Below, piece after piece: positions 41,395-50,634 of a stretch of DNA of 64,000 bases (the stretch's first letter is position 1; the number at the start of each line of letters is the position of its first letter). Source of the stretch: Lentibacillus lipolyticus (GTDB lineage Bacteria; Bacillota; Bacilli; Bacillales; Amphibacillaceae); assembly GCA_004145795.1 (NCBI GenBank), contig SEIO01000006.1:1-64000 (forward strand), in the 5' to 3' direction. A program made the position numbers and the translations under genes. The notes beneath the pieces are model-generated. The model saw only the letters and a program-made list of their open reading frames with translations, did no database searches and was not told the origin of the DNA.

Positions 41395-42942
41395 ATGGAT
41401 TTTCTATCTGTCATCCCGCCGATTGTTGCGGTGGCTTTGGCAATTATTACAAAGCGAGTGCTGTTGTCGCTGTTCGTCAGCATTTGGGTTGGCGGTCTGA
41501 TTGCGGCAGGAGGTAATCCGTTTGAAGCGGTTGGTATCACGTTCACCTGGATGAAAGATGTCATGGTCGATCCGTGGAATGCCCGCTTTCTGGTTATGAC
41601 AGCACTGCTTGGTTGTGGCGCGGCATTTATGTTTAAAACTGGCGGCTCACAAGGATTGATTAATGTATTGGAAAAGAAATTGACCACAAAGAAACGAGTT
41701 CAGTTTTTGTCATACTTCCTGGGACTTATCATCTTCTTTAACGATTATGTGAACTCGGTAATTGTTGGAAATGCCTCTAAAGACATCTCTGCAAAACATA
41801 AAATTTCGAGGGAAAAATTATCCTACGTACTCGACTCGACTGCTGCTCCGATTGCTACAATCGGACCTGTTTCAGACTGGATTGGTTTTCAGGTGTCGCT
41901 GATTGCCGCGGCCTTTGCAAGCATAGGTATTGTCGGGCTAGAACCTTATTTCACCTTCCTGCAGTCGATACCATGGAATTTCTATGCTATTCTATGTTTG
42001 CTGGCTGTACCGATGATTATTGCCGGAAAAGACTTTGGTCCGATGGCAATTGCGGAGGAGCGAGCACAGAAAACAGGCAAATTGATACCAGATGGATCAA
42101 CTCCGCTATCTTCTGTCGATCAGGATTTAGGTGAACCATATAAGAAGAAAGGGAGCGTCTGGAATTTCATCTTGCCACTTGCAGCTCTCATCTCTGTAGG
42201 TATATGGGGATTGTGGTACGTTGGTGGTGGTGCGGAAGGGAAGTCCATCATGGATGCCCTTGCCGATACGGACGTTTCGATCGCTCTGACTTGGGGAGCA
42301 TTTGCGATGACGGCAGTAGGCTTGATTCTTGGTCTTATACAAGGAATGGGCTTTAAAGATGCAGAGGAGACGCTGCTTGGCGGTGTTCGAACAATGCTGC
42401 CGGCGTTAATGATTATTATTTTGGCCTGGTCCATTGGTACAGTTACATCCGAGCTTGGTACTGCCGAGTATGTTGTCGGGGCAACGGAAGGCTGGATGAC
42501 TGCCGGACTGCTGCCATTTTTAGTCTTTATTATCGCCATGTTCATCTCGTTTGCAACCGGTACATCTTGGGGAACGATGTCTATCCTGACGCCGATTGCC
42601 ATTCCGATGGCCTATAATTTTGGTGGAGAACCGCTCATTCCAATTATCATCGGTGCTATTTTTGCCGGTGCGATTTTTGGGGATCACGTTTCACCGATAT
42701 CGGACACGACCGTTATGGCGTCGATTTTCGCGGAATCCGATCACATCGCCCATGTCAACACACAGGCACCATATGCCCTTGTACCGGCAAGCATCACCGG
42801 GGTTCTCTATTTGGTTTATTCCTTTATCGGCAGCAGTGTTGTGTTGCTGGCAGCCGGTATTGTCATCCAGTTTTTCCTGCTGCGCTATCTAGGAAATCGT
42901 CATGCCAAAAAATATATGGAAGCAGATAGTAACATTGCTTAA
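41395..42942 (+). CDS. NhaC family sodium-coupled carrier, copy 1
   Basis: 515 aa, about 11-12 transmembrane helices. NhaC-family blocks: LIIFFNDYVNSVIVGN (residues ~114-129), LDSTAAPIATIGPVSDW (~144), SFATGTSWGTMSILTPIAIP (~382) and GDHVSPISDTT (~425). Family members exchange Na+ with H+ or with malate/lactate or similar organic ions. As last gene of the gntR-led set it may import or export a pathway compound; no recognisable ectoine importer (Teh/Teu/Ehu, EctT) is in the window. A paralogue of the same size is at 56889. GGAGGAG precedes the start. Confidence 0.87.
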   Translation: MDFLSVIPPIVAVALAIITKRVLLSLFVSIWVGGLIAAGGNPFEAVGITFTWMKDVMVDPWNARFLVMTALLGCGAAFMFKTGGSQGLINVLEKKLTTKKRVQFLSYFLGLIIFFNDYVNSVIVGNASKDISAKHKISREKLSYVLDSTAAPIATIGPVSDWIGFQVSLIAAAFASIGIVGLEPYFTFLQSIPWNFYAILCLLAVPMIIAGKDFGPMAIAEERAQKTGKLIPDGSTPLSSVDQDLGEPYKKKGSVWNFILPLAALISVGIWGLWYVGGGAEGKSIMDALADTDVSIALTWGAFAMTAVGLILGLIQGMGFKDAEETLLGGVRTMLPALMIIILAWSIGTVTSELGTAEYVVGATEGWMTAGLLPFLVFIIAMFISFATGTSWGTMSILTPIAIPMAYNFGGEPLIPIIIGAIFAGAIFGDHVSPISDTTVMASIFAESDHIAHVNTQAPYALVPASITGVLYLVYSFIGSSVVLLAAGIVIQFFLLRYLGNRHAKKYMEADSNIA

Positions 42943-43012
42943 CTGAGCAAACTCAGCAGAAACGAGGGAGCCAGATATGAAGCATTTATCGATTGCATTC
43001 ATTCCAGCACGT

Positions 43013-43052
43013 AAAACCTGTACCCTTTATGTAGGGTGCAGGTTTTGTTTTC
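43013..43052 (+). terminator. Terminator of the gntR-to-nhaC gene set
   Basis: AAAACCTGTACCC-tttatgta-GGGTGCAGGTTTT followed by GTTTT; strong stem, 70 nt after the carrier gene. It sets the 3' border of the locus. Confidence 0.88.
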
Positions 43053-43130
43053 TATCCATGAAAGCTGGCATTTTGTATGCGGAAGGAGACTTCATGTATA
43101 GTGAACATAATGATAAATGGAGGGATGAAC

Positions 43131-43964
43131 ATGATACAACATCTGCAAGATACCGTTACATTAAACAATGGCGTCGAAATGCCTGGATTTGGACTTGGCG
43201 TTTATAAAGTAGAGGATGGGCAAGTGGCGGTCAATGCTGTCAGGACCGCATTGGAACACGGTTACCGAAGCATAGACACAGCATCCTATTACCAAAATGA
43301 ACGTGGTGTCGGCCAAGGCATTCGGGAATCCAGTGTGCCGAGGGAAGAGATTTTTGTCACATCAAAAGTCTGGAATGATGAACAGGGCTACGAGAGTACA
43401 TTGCGGGCATTTGAATCAAGTTTAGAAAAGCTTGGTCTCGACTATTTGGATCTATATCTAATTCATTGGCCAGTCAAAGGCAAGTATAAAGATACGTGGA
43501 AGGCATTGGAAAAGTTATATGAAGAGCGGAAAGTCAGAGCGATTGGTGTCAGTAATTTTCACGTCCATCATTTGCAGAACCTGATGAGTGACGCTAATGT
43601 GAAGCCAGTCATAGATCAAGTGGAGTATCATCCGCATCTGACCCAGGAAAAACTGAAGACATTTTGCGAGCAGGAGGACATTCAGCTGGAAGCATGGTCG
43701 CCGTTGAAACGGGGACGCCTCCTTGATGAACCGGTGATTACGCAGATTGCTAAGAAATATAACAAAACACCTGCACAGGTAATTTTACGCTGGGATATTC
43801 AGAATCATGTTGTCACGATTCCGAAGTCAACGCATGAACACCGGATTAGGGAAAATGCGGCAATTTTTGATTTTGAATTGACTGAAGAGGAAATGAGACA
43901 GATCAGTAGCCTGAACAGAAACGACCGCGCAGGCTCCAATCCGGATAGTTTTGATAAAGACTGA
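43131..43964 (+). CDS. Aldo/keto reductase (2,5-diketogluconate reductase/YvgN-like)
   Basis: 277 aa TIM-barrel NADPH reductase. Catalytic tetrad visible as DTASYYQNE (Asp, Tyr; residues ~46-54), TSKVW (Lys ~80) and LIHWPV (His ~113); NADPH-binding tail IPKSTHEHRIREN (~227). Typical AKR5 enzymes reduce aldehydes and ketones such as methylglyoxal. ATG 43131 is preferred to 43125 and 43077, with GGAGGG 6 nt upstream. Monocistronic between two terminators. Confidence 0.9.
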   Translation: MIQHLQDTVTLNNGVEMPGFGLGVYKVEDGQVAVNAVRTALEHGYRSIDTASYYQNERGVGQGIRESSVPREEIFVTSKVWNDEQGYESTLRAFESSLEKLGLDYLDLYLIHWPVKGKYKDTWKALEKLYEERKVRAIGVSNFHVHHLQNLMSDANVKPVIDQVEYHPHLTQEKLKTFCEQEDIQLEAWSPLKRGRLLDEPVITQIAKKYNKTPAQVILRWDIQNHVVTIPKSTHEHRIRENAAIFDFELTEEEMRQISSLNRNDRAGSNPDSFDKD

Positions 43965-43996
43965 AAGAACAGATGAAAATTTATCTGTTCTTTTTA
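43964..43996 (+). terminator. Terminator after the aldo/keto reductase gene
   Basis: AAAGAACAGATgaaaatttATCTGTTCTTTTT pattern: 9-bp stem AGAACAGAT/ATCTGTTCT with T-run, overlapping the stop codon region. Confidence 0.88.
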
Positions 43997-44176
43997 AACA
44001 AGCCCTGAACATCCGCTATACCGCAAACTCAATATTGAGAAGTATTTTAATTTTCCCACTTACTATCTTTCTATTTTAATCGAGTAATTTCGACTATATA
44101 ATATATTAATGTATCCGGTATAAATAAATATTATATTTCAGAATATTATTTATAAAAATGGGGGAGGACGAATTAG

Positions 44177-45733
44177 ATGGGGAAAGAAAAGAAAGGGATC
44201 TTTCAGCGGTTTTTGGATGGGATTGAATTTATCGGTAATAAACTTCCTCATCCTATTACCTTGTTTGCCATTTTAGCGCTGATTGTTCTTATACTTTCAG
44301 CTGCCTTACAGCCTTTAGACATCAGTGTGGAGCATCCTGGCGAAGATGGCGAAATGGTTGAGATTAAAAACCTATTGAATGCGGAAGGTCTGCAATATAT
44401 TTTTGGCAGTATGACCGATAACTTTATAGGGTTTGCACCTCTCGGGGTTGTTCTTGTAACCATGCTTGGTATTGGGGTTGCTGAGCGTACAGGCCTTATT
44501 AGTGCATTGCTTAGAGGTTTCGTTTTATCAGTGCCGAGACGCTTTATTACGGTTGGACTTGTGTTTGCTGGAATTATGTCCAGTGTGGCGTCTGATGCTG
44601 GCTATGTGGTGCTGCCGCCGCTCGGTGCACTGATTTTTGCAGCGATGGGGAGACATCCGCTGGCAGGTTTAGCTGCAGCTTTTGCAGGTGTGTCCGCCGG
44701 CTTCAGTGCGAACCTGGTTCTGTCGGGTACCGATGTAATGCTTGGGGAGTTGACCATTGCTGCAGCGTCGGTAATTGATCCGGCATACGCTGAAAACATG
44801 AATATTGCGATGAACTGGTTCTTTATTGCTGCGTCTGTATTTGTCCTGACAATAATCGGAACGTGGGTAACAGAAAGAATCGTTGCTCCGCGCCTTGGTG
44901 AATATAAAGGGGAAAATACGGATGAAGACATGGAACAGGATCAGCTTGAAGGATTAAAACCAATCGAGCGAAAAGGGCTAATTTGGTCTGGAGTATCACT
45001 TGTAGTTGGCCTTGTCCTGACAGCACTGCTTGTTTTGCCGGAAAATGCGCCGTTGCGCGGCACGGAAGGCAATTATATGGATCAGATTATCCAGTCACCA
45101 TTTATGAGTTCATTGGTGCCGATTATTGCGATTCTGTTTTTTGTGCCTGGACTTGTTTACGGTAAAGTCACGAAAGTTATTCGCAATGATAAAGATGTTG
45201 CGGCGCAATTGTCTGATACGATGGCTTCAATGGGTATGTTTATTGTCCTAGCCTTTACAGCTGGTCAATTCGTCGAGTACTTTAATGAAACTAATATGGG
45301 TACGGTACTTGGTGTGTATGGAGCGGAGTTTTTGGACAGTGTCAATTTGACGGGCATTCCGCTGATCCTTATGTTTGTCCTGATTACTGGCTTTATTAAT
45401 CTGTTTATTGGCAGTGCCTCAGCAAAGTGGGCAATGATGGCGCCGATTTTCGTGCCGATCATGATGCAGCTGGGGTACTCACCGGAACTGACACAGATGG
45501 CATACCGTGTAGCCGATTCATCGACCAATATCATTACACCATTGATGACATATTTTGCTGTGATCATCGCATTTGCACAAAAGTATGATAAGAAAATGGG
45601 GATTGGCACGATGATATCCGTCATGCTGCCATATTCACTGTTCTTCCTGATTGGCTGGACAATCATGCTCGTTGTATGGATGCTATTGGGCATTGATCTT
45701 GGCCCAGGTTCTCCAATCATCTATAATGGCTAG
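44177..45733 (+). CDS. AbgT family transporter
   Basis: 518 aa, about 11 transmembrane helices and two re-entrant hairpins. AbgT-family landmarks: IEFIGNKLPHPITLFAILAL near the N-terminus, SSVASDAGYVVLPPLGA (residues ~135-151), FSANLVLSGTDVMLGELT (~176) and the C-terminal RVADSSTNIITPLMTYF (~439). AbgT proteins take up p-aminobenzoyl-glutamate or export sulfonamides/PABA; the substrate here is unknown, as no abgA/abgB gene adjoins it. It is monocistronic with GGGGGAGG before the start and a bidirectional terminator behind it. Confidence 0.92.
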   Translation: MGKEKKGIFQRFLDGIEFIGNKLPHPITLFAILALIVLILSAALQPLDISVEHPGEDGEMVEIKNLLNAEGLQYIFGSMTDNFIGFAPLGVVLVTMLGIGVAERTGLISALLRGFVLSVPRRFITVGLVFAGIMSSVASDAGYVVLPPLGALIFAAMGRHPLAGLAAAFAGVSAGFSANLVLSGTDVMLGELTIAAASVIDPAYAENMNIAMNWFFIAASVFVLTIIGTWVTERIVAPRLGEYKGENTDEDMEQDQLEGLKPIERKGLIWSGVSLVVGLVLTALLVLPENAPLRGTEGNYMDQIIQSPFMSSLVPIIAILFFVPGLVYGKVTKVIRNDKDVAAQLSDTMASMGMFIVLAFTAGQFVEYFNETNMGTVLGVYGAEFLDSVNLTGIPLILMFVLITGFINLFIGSASAKWAMMAPIFVPIMMQLGYSPELTQMAYRVADSSTNIITPLMTYFAVIIAFAQKYDKKMGIGTMISVMLPYSLFFLIGWTIMLVVWMLLGIDLGPGSPIIYNG

Positions 45734-45741
45734 ACATACAG

Positions 45742-45775
45742 AAATCCTCTCATTCTAGCAATGAGAGGATTTTTG
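45742..45775. terminator. Bidirectional terminator between AbgT and YitT genes
   Basis: AAATCCTCTCATT-ctagc-AATGAGAGGATTTTT: perfect 12-bp stem between two convergent genes. Confidence 0.92.
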
Positions 45776-46609
45776 CTATCTGCCTTTATACCCTTTCCGG
45801 AAAATTTCCTGCACGGGATGGACGGTGACATAGGCGTTTGGATCGATGTTCAGAACAATTTTTTGAAATGGGACAATTTCGTATCTGCTGATGACCAGGT
45901 AGAGTACTTCCCGCTGTGATTGGGTATAGCCGCCTCTTCCTTCCAGCACTGTAATTCCACGCGCCATTTTGTCTGTGATGGCTTCCATCACTTCATCCGG
46001 CGAACTGGATATGATGATGGCTGCTGTCCTTTCGTTCGCGCCTTCCACGACGATATCTATCACTTTAGCACCTACATAGACGGAAATAAGCGTATACATC
46101 GCTCGCTCTTGCCCGATGATGAAAGCCGATCCCGCAATCACCGCAATGTCGATGACGAGCATGCCTTTGCCAATTGTCCAGCCGAACACCTGGCTGGCAA
46201 GCCGGGCCAGAATTGCCGACCCACCGGATGTGCCGCCTGCCCGGAAAATGAGTCCGAGTCCAAGCCCGACGGACAATCCTGCGAACAATGCAGAAAGCAG
46301 CATATCATCGTTAATGCTCTCGCCCCAGCTAACCGTAATGTGCAGAAAGAATGAGGAAAAGACGATTGCAATAATCGTATAAATGGTCACACGCTTTTCA
46401 AACAATTTATAGCCAACCGCAACAAGTGCTGTGTTCAGGACAAAGTTGACCGTACCCGGCGACCAGTCGAACAAATAGTGCGCAACAATCGTTACCCCAA
46501 TGACGCCACCTTCCGACAACCGATTAGGAATTGCAAAATAATTAACGCCGATGGCAAAAATAAAACCACCAACGATAATCATGAAAATGTCTTTGGCAGT
46601 TTGGTTCAT
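45776..46609 (-). CDS. YitT family membrane protein
   Basis: 277 aa. Five or six transmembrane helices in the first ~170 residues (YitT_membrane domain, with GGTSGGSAILARL at ~125-137), then a cytoplasmic DUF2179 domain (~200-272) with RGITVLEGRGGYTQSQREVL. The family is widespread in Bacillales in several paralogues; function is not established. GGGAGG lies just before ATG 46609. Convergent with the AbgT gene. Confidence 0.9.
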   Translation of the reverse strand: MNQTAKDIFMIIVGGFIFAIGVNYFAIPNRLSEGGVIGVTIVAHYLFDWSPGTVNFVLNTALVAVGYKLFEKRVTIYTIIAIVFSSFFLHITVSWGESINDDMLLSALFAGLSVGLGLGLIFRAGGTSGGSAILARLASQVFGWTIGKGMLVIDIAVIAGSAFIIGQERAMYTLISVYVGAKVIDIVVEGANERTAAIIISSSPDEVMEAITDKMARGITVLEGRGGYTQSQREVLYLVISRYEIVPFQKIVLNIDPNAYVTVHPVQEIFRKGYKGR

Positions 46610-46973
46610 ATGCAGCCTCCCTTCGTATGAGCAACGTTCTCACGTACGATTCCAAAATGACAGCCGAGTCTATTATAACGAAAGGATGCTAGTTTGAGAA
46701 ACGGATGAAGACTGATTGGGCTGGAGATGAAGATATATAAAGGAAAGTACGGGAATTTCACCCTGGTGCAGAACGTATTTGTAACAGAGGTCGATGGGAA
46801 ATGGAAAATACTCTGGGATTATAAAAAACAGTAGCGTTGCATGGTTTTAATTAGAGGCTGGTACCCAGCTGAATACCTGTGTCAGGTACTTGACACGTGA
46901 CAATAATGACTGTACATGGTGGAATGGAGATGGAAAAGATGCTAAATGACGGAAGCAAGGGAGTTGTTCGAGC
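46610..46973. other. Intergenic region upstream of rpiA with gene remnant and dyad
   Basis: Contains the short reading frame at 46727-46834 (listed separately) and a perfect dyad GTGTCA-GGTACT-TGACAC (46883-46900) resembling the REP-like GTGTCAGG motifs common in Bacillaceae. No promoter was assigned with confidence. Confidence 0.4.
46727..46834 (+). pseudogene. Probable remnant of a gene C-terminus (35 codons)
   Basis: The frame translates to MKIYKGKYGNFTLVQNVF and continues VTEVDGKWKILWDYKKQ, which looks like the last strands of a secreted beta-sheet domain. The frame is closed by a TGA at 46706, and the ATG has no well-placed ribosome site. I interpret it as the tail of a decayed gene; a very small real gene is the alternative. 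Confidence 0.35.
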
Positions 46974-47648
46974 ATGGATGCAAAAGAGATGGCAAAAAAA
47001 CAAGCAGGCGAGGCATCAGTCCGTTTCATTGAAAATGGTATGACGGTCGGTCTTGGTTCGGGTTCAACGGTTTATTGGATGATTCGGAAGCTTGGCAGGT
47101 ATGTCAGCGAGGGACTGAACGTTGCAGGTATTCCATCATCACGCCAGACGGAAGCTTGGGCGAGAGAATTTGGTGTTCCATTAACCGATTTCTCGCAGGC
47201 GTCAAAGCTGGATTTGGCGATTGATGGCGCGGATGAAGTGGATCGGTCATGGAATCTGACGAAGGGCGGGGGCGGTGCACTCGTCCGAGAAAAAGTTATT
47301 GCAGCAGCTGCCAGCCAATTTATCGTTATCGCGGACGAATCAAAACTTGTCAATCAGCTTGGCGCGTTTCCGCTGCCGGTGGAAGTGCTGCCATTCGGTT
47401 GGGAAGTGACAGCATCGCGCATTGCTAAGCTGGGTGCAGAACCGGCTATACGCCGTCATGAAAGCCTATTCGTTTCCGACAATGGAAATTATATTCTGGA
47501 CTGTAACGTTGGTATCATAGAAAATCCGGCAGTACTGCATCACGAGTTGAAGCAGCTTGTTGGTGTAGTGGAAACCGGGATTTTTGCCGGTATGGCAGAC
47601 GAACTGATCGTCGGTCATCCGGACGGTGTGGACTTGCGTGATAGCTGA
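46974..47648 (+). CDS. rpiA: Ribose-5-phosphate isomerase A
   Basis: 224 aa; interconverts ribose 5-phosphate and ribulose 5-phosphate. Signatures VGLGSGSTVYWMIRKLG (residues ~25-41), DGADEVD (~84, catalytic Asp), KGGGGALVREK (~97, Lys and Glu of the active site). RpiA is the type found in a minority of Bacillales, many of which use RpiB. It would feed ribose 5-phosphate made by rbsK (11201) into the pentose phosphate route. GGGAG lies ~12 nt before ATG 46974. The next gene is a PTS regulator. Confidence 0.95.
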   Translation: MDAKEMAKKQAGEASVRFIENGMTVGLGSGSTVYWMIRKLGRYVSEGLNVAGIPSSRQTEAWAREFGVPLTDFSQASKLDLAIDGADEVDRSWNLTKGGGGALVREKVIAAAASQFIVIADESKLVNQLGAFPLPVEVLPFGWEVTASRIAKLGAEPAIRRHESLFVSDNGNYILDCNVGIIENPAVLHHELKQLVGVVETGIFAGMADELIVGHPDGVDLRDS

Positions 47649-47737
47649 GAAATTGCAAAAAGCCGCTAATTAGGGAAGACATGACTTTTCAACGGGTTCC
47701 TGATAGAATAAGACGATAGAAATAATTTTGCGGAAAA

Positions 47738-50404
47738 ATGGGGATACGTACAGACATGAGTCGTTTGATGGATATTTACGATCAATTACGAAAAAATGGC
47801 AACGGTGGAGCGACCGCAGCTGAAATAGGTGAACAGCTTCAAATTGATCGTACCACAGCAAGCCGGTATCTAAATGATTTGGTAAAAGCGAATCATATTG
47901 AAAAAATCGCAGGTAAACCGGTCCGATATGCGGTGCACGTGTCAGCTCAGCAAAAAGCGCCTGACACAAATGTAATCGGTTCCGGGGAGAGTCTGCAGCC
48001 TATATTGGAAACAGGTATGGCGGCTTTTTTGTACCCGTCAAGGCCACTTCCGATTTTGCTGACGGGGGAAACAGGTACTGGGAAGTCCTACCTGGCCGAA
48101 AAACTGTCTAACCTGACCATTGCGAACTCAGAAACATATGAGAACATGCCGTTTATTGCCTTTAACTGTGCAGACTATGCCCAAAATCCGGAACTGCTCG
48201 TGGGCCAGATTTTTGGTATAAAAAAAGGCGCATTTACCGGTGCAACCGAAGATAAAATGGGACTTGTGGAACAGGCGGATGGCGGAATTTTGTTCCTGGA
48301 CGAAATTCATCGGCTCCCGCCTTCCGGACAGGAGATGCTGTTTTATCTGATTGACAAAGGCATTTACCATCGGCTTGGGGAAGCAACACAGGAACGGGAG
48401 GCTAGCATCGCGCTTATCGGGGCGACAACGGAGGACTCGGAAACGCATCTGCTGCCGACCTTACTGCGCCGGTTTTCTGTCAAATTGAATGTCCCGTCAC
48501 TCAGAGAGCGGACGGATAAGGAAAGAGAAGCATTAATCGACCATTTTCTTTCTGATGAAGCTGCGAAAATGAATGCGACACTTTCGATAGAAGAGGATTG
48601 TCGTGAAGCATTTCTAGGGTATGACTGTCCGGGAAATATCGGCCAGCTCAAAAGTGATATTCAGATTGCCTGCGCCCGTGCCTATTTGCGCTACTTGAAT
48701 AAGCAGGAAACGAAAGTACTTGTCAAACTGGAAGACTTCCCTGGAGAAAAGAAATTCGTCGAACAGCGCTACCGGAATGAACGGAAAGCGTCCAAGAAAA
48801 TTGCAGCCCGAGGTAGTGCCGAGCGGGCAGCTTATCCTTTTCCGAATATTTATCAGCGGCTGGATCAGAAGACAAACGAGGAAAATGCCGATATACAAAA
48901 AGCCGTACTTGATTATATCCGGGAACTTACGCAAAAATATAAACAGCCTTCCCTGTCACAAGAAAGCTGGCAGCATTTAATGGATGATGATCTGTTTCAG
49001 GTGCTTCAGGACGCGGCCGATGAATTAAATGCGATTCTTCCATTTCAAGTGCATCAAAGCCAGCTCTATGTTATTGGACTGCATTTGCAGAATTACCGGA
49101 ATTATTTGCGTAAAGATGTGCAGAAAGCGCCGATACCGGTAATGATTCATCCGAATGCCACCTATCGAGAAGCTGCCGGACAGCTGGCTTCCCGACTGAG
49201 TTCAGAACTTGGGATGGGATTGCCGCAGGAGGAAGTGGAACTAATCGCTCATTTCCTCACACCGGAACAAAAAGCACAGCCGGAAGTGGCGCAGGAGCAG
49301 GAGATTGCTGTTATTCTCGTAACACATGGCACCTCGACAGCAACGTCGATGGCCCAGGTTACCAACTACTTACTCGGAAACAATGTCATTCATGCGGTTG
49401 ATATGCCGCTGAACGTGTCAGCCGAGGAGACCTATGAGCGGGTGAAACAGACGATTAATAATCTTTCTCATAGCAGTGGAGCACTTCTATTAGTGGACAT
49501 TGGTTCACTGATTACGATGGGGGATACCATCCAGGAGGAAGTACATGTACCAATCCGGACCCTGTCCAGTGTGAATTTGCCTATGGTACTGGAAGCGGGT
49601 AGGCAGTCGCTTATTTCCGGTCAAACACTGGATGGCATCTATACTGAAACGAAAAATGCTTTTATGCGGTTCGTGGAAAACGATCAGCAAACAGCATCTG
49701 ATGTCCGAAAAAAACGGCTGATTGCAACCGTCTGTTTTACAGGAGAAGGTGCCGCACAACTCTTGGAGTCCTGGATTGAAAATCAGTTGTCCGAAGTCGA
49801 TCAGGATGTCTTAATCCGGTCTGTGAGGATTGACCCTGTAACGAAAGATACATCCGTGTTGACCGGCCTTAAAGATTATTATGATGTCATTGCCATTATT
49901 GGGACCGTTCCAGTATCCATCGACGGCATTCCATATATACCTGCCTGGGAACTGCTGCAACATGAGGGGATTTCCCGGATGCATAAGTTGCTGGAGATTA
50001 CCAGGAAGTCGGCTTTGCCCAATTTGAATCAGGATGTCTCACGTGATGAAATATATGAGCTGATCACACACGGTCTGCAGGAAATCGTCACGAATGTAAA
50101 TCCGAAATCAATCGCTAATCTTCTGCAGGAATATATTCCTTCCATCCGTGACTTCTATGGATGGAACAACAACCGGGAGCTTGGCATGTGGATGCATATC
50201 GGCGGATTGATTGACCGTATCATCGCTGCAAGCCTGCAGCAAAATGACGAACAGTTTCTTTCTTCTATTCCATTAGACAACCAGACGGTACTGACAGCGC
50301 GCGAGAAGGAATTGTGGAACCCGTTCTGCAGCAGGCTTGAGGAAACATTTCATATCCATTTTCCAGACGAAATAAAACGTGAACTGGCTAAGCTTTCTCG
50401 CTGA
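47738..50404 (+). CDS. LevR-type sigma-54-dependent PTS regulator
   Basis: 888 aa multidomain activator. Order: N-terminal HTH (residues ~8-65); AAA+ sigma-54 activator domain (~85-310) with Walker A GETGTGKS, the sigma-54 contact loop GAFTGATED and Walker B GGILFLDEIH; PRD1 (~390-500, YVIGLHLQNY); EIIA-Man-like domain (~520-650, VILVTHGTSTATSM); EIIB-Gat-like domain (~665-750, VCFTGEGAAQ); PRD2 (~780-885, MWMHIGGLIDRI). Activity is expected to be set by HPr/EIIB phosphorylation of the PRD histidines. A -24/-12 promoter and PTS genes lie directly downstream, the probable target. ATG 47756 is an alternative start that aligns better with LevR relatives. Confidence 0.92.
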   Translation: MGIRTDMSRLMDIYDQLRKNGNGGATAAEIGEQLQIDRTTASRYLNDLVKANHIEKIAGKPVRYAVHVSAQQKAPDTNVIGSGESLQPILETGMAAFLYPSRPLPILLTGETGTGKSYLAEKLSNLTIANSETYENMPFIAFNCADYAQNPELLVGQIFGIKKGAFTGATEDKMGLVEQADGGILFLDEIHRLPPSGQEMLFYLIDKGIYHRLGEATQEREASIALIGATTEDSETHLLPTLLRRFSVKLNVPSLRERTDKEREALIDHFLSDEAAKMNATLSIEEDCREAFLGYDCPGNIGQLKSDIQIACARAYLRYLNKQETKVLVKLEDFPGEKKFVEQRYRNERKASKKIAARGSAERAAYPFPNIYQRLDQKTNEENADIQKAVLDYIRELTQKYKQPSLSQESWQHLMDDDLFQVLQDAADELNAILPFQVHQSQLYVIGLHLQNYRNYLRKDVQKAPIPVMIHPNATYREAAGQLASRLSSELGMGLPQEEVELIAHFLTPEQKAQPEVAQEQEIAVILVTHGTSTATSMAQVTNYLLGNNVIHAVDMPLNVSAEETYERVKQTINNLSHSSGALLLVDIGSLITMGDTIQEEVHVPIRTLSSVNLPMVLEAGRQSLISGQTLDGIYTETKNAFMRFVENDQQTASDVRKKRLIATVCFTGEGAAQLLESWIENQLSEVDQDVLIRSVRIDPVTKDTSVLTGLKDYYDVIAIIGTVPVSIDGIPYIPAWELLQHEGISRMHKLLEITRKSALPNLNQDVSRDEIYELITHGLQEIVTNVNPKSIANLLQEYIPSIRDFYGWNNNRELGMWMHIGGLIDRIIAASLQQNDEQFLSSIPLDNQTVLTAREKELWNPFCSRLEETFHIHFPDEIKRELAKLSR

Positions 50405-50438
50405 ATGTGTGCAATGATTATTGCACACATTTTTTTTA
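50405..50438 (+). terminator. Terminator after the LevR-type gene
   Basis: ATGTGTGCAAT-gatt-ATTGCACACATTTTTTTT: perfect 10-bp stem and long T-run, starting at the stop codon. Confidence 0.92.
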
Positions 50439-50528
50439 GTGCATTTTTTCATGGGATGTCTGCAAAAAATCAAATCCAGATTCTTTGTCACACAAGAGCT
50501 TAAGGCTTTTTATTATTTTTTTCATAAG

Positions 50529-50545
50529 TTGGCATGATTTTTGCT
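50529..50545 (+). promoter_or_regulatory. Sigma-54 (-24/-12) promoter of the PTS operon
   Basis: TTGGCAT-GATTT-TTGCT fits the TGGCAC-N5-TTGCW consensus with one mismatch. It lies ~90 bp before the first gene of the PTS operon and directly after the gene for a sigma-54 activator. Confidence 0.88.
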
Positions 50546-50634
50546 ATTAATTGGTGAATGCATCTTCTGCGTGTGGAATGCATGAAAGTTTTCCAAACGT
50601 GGAAACTAATCGCTAGACAGCTGGGAGGGATAGG

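Noticed and set aside
46883-46900. Dyad GTGTCA-GGTACT-TGACAC as operator of rpiA
   Set aside because: It resembles common REP-like intergenic sequence, lies far from any recognisable promoter, and no second copy supports a regulatory role.
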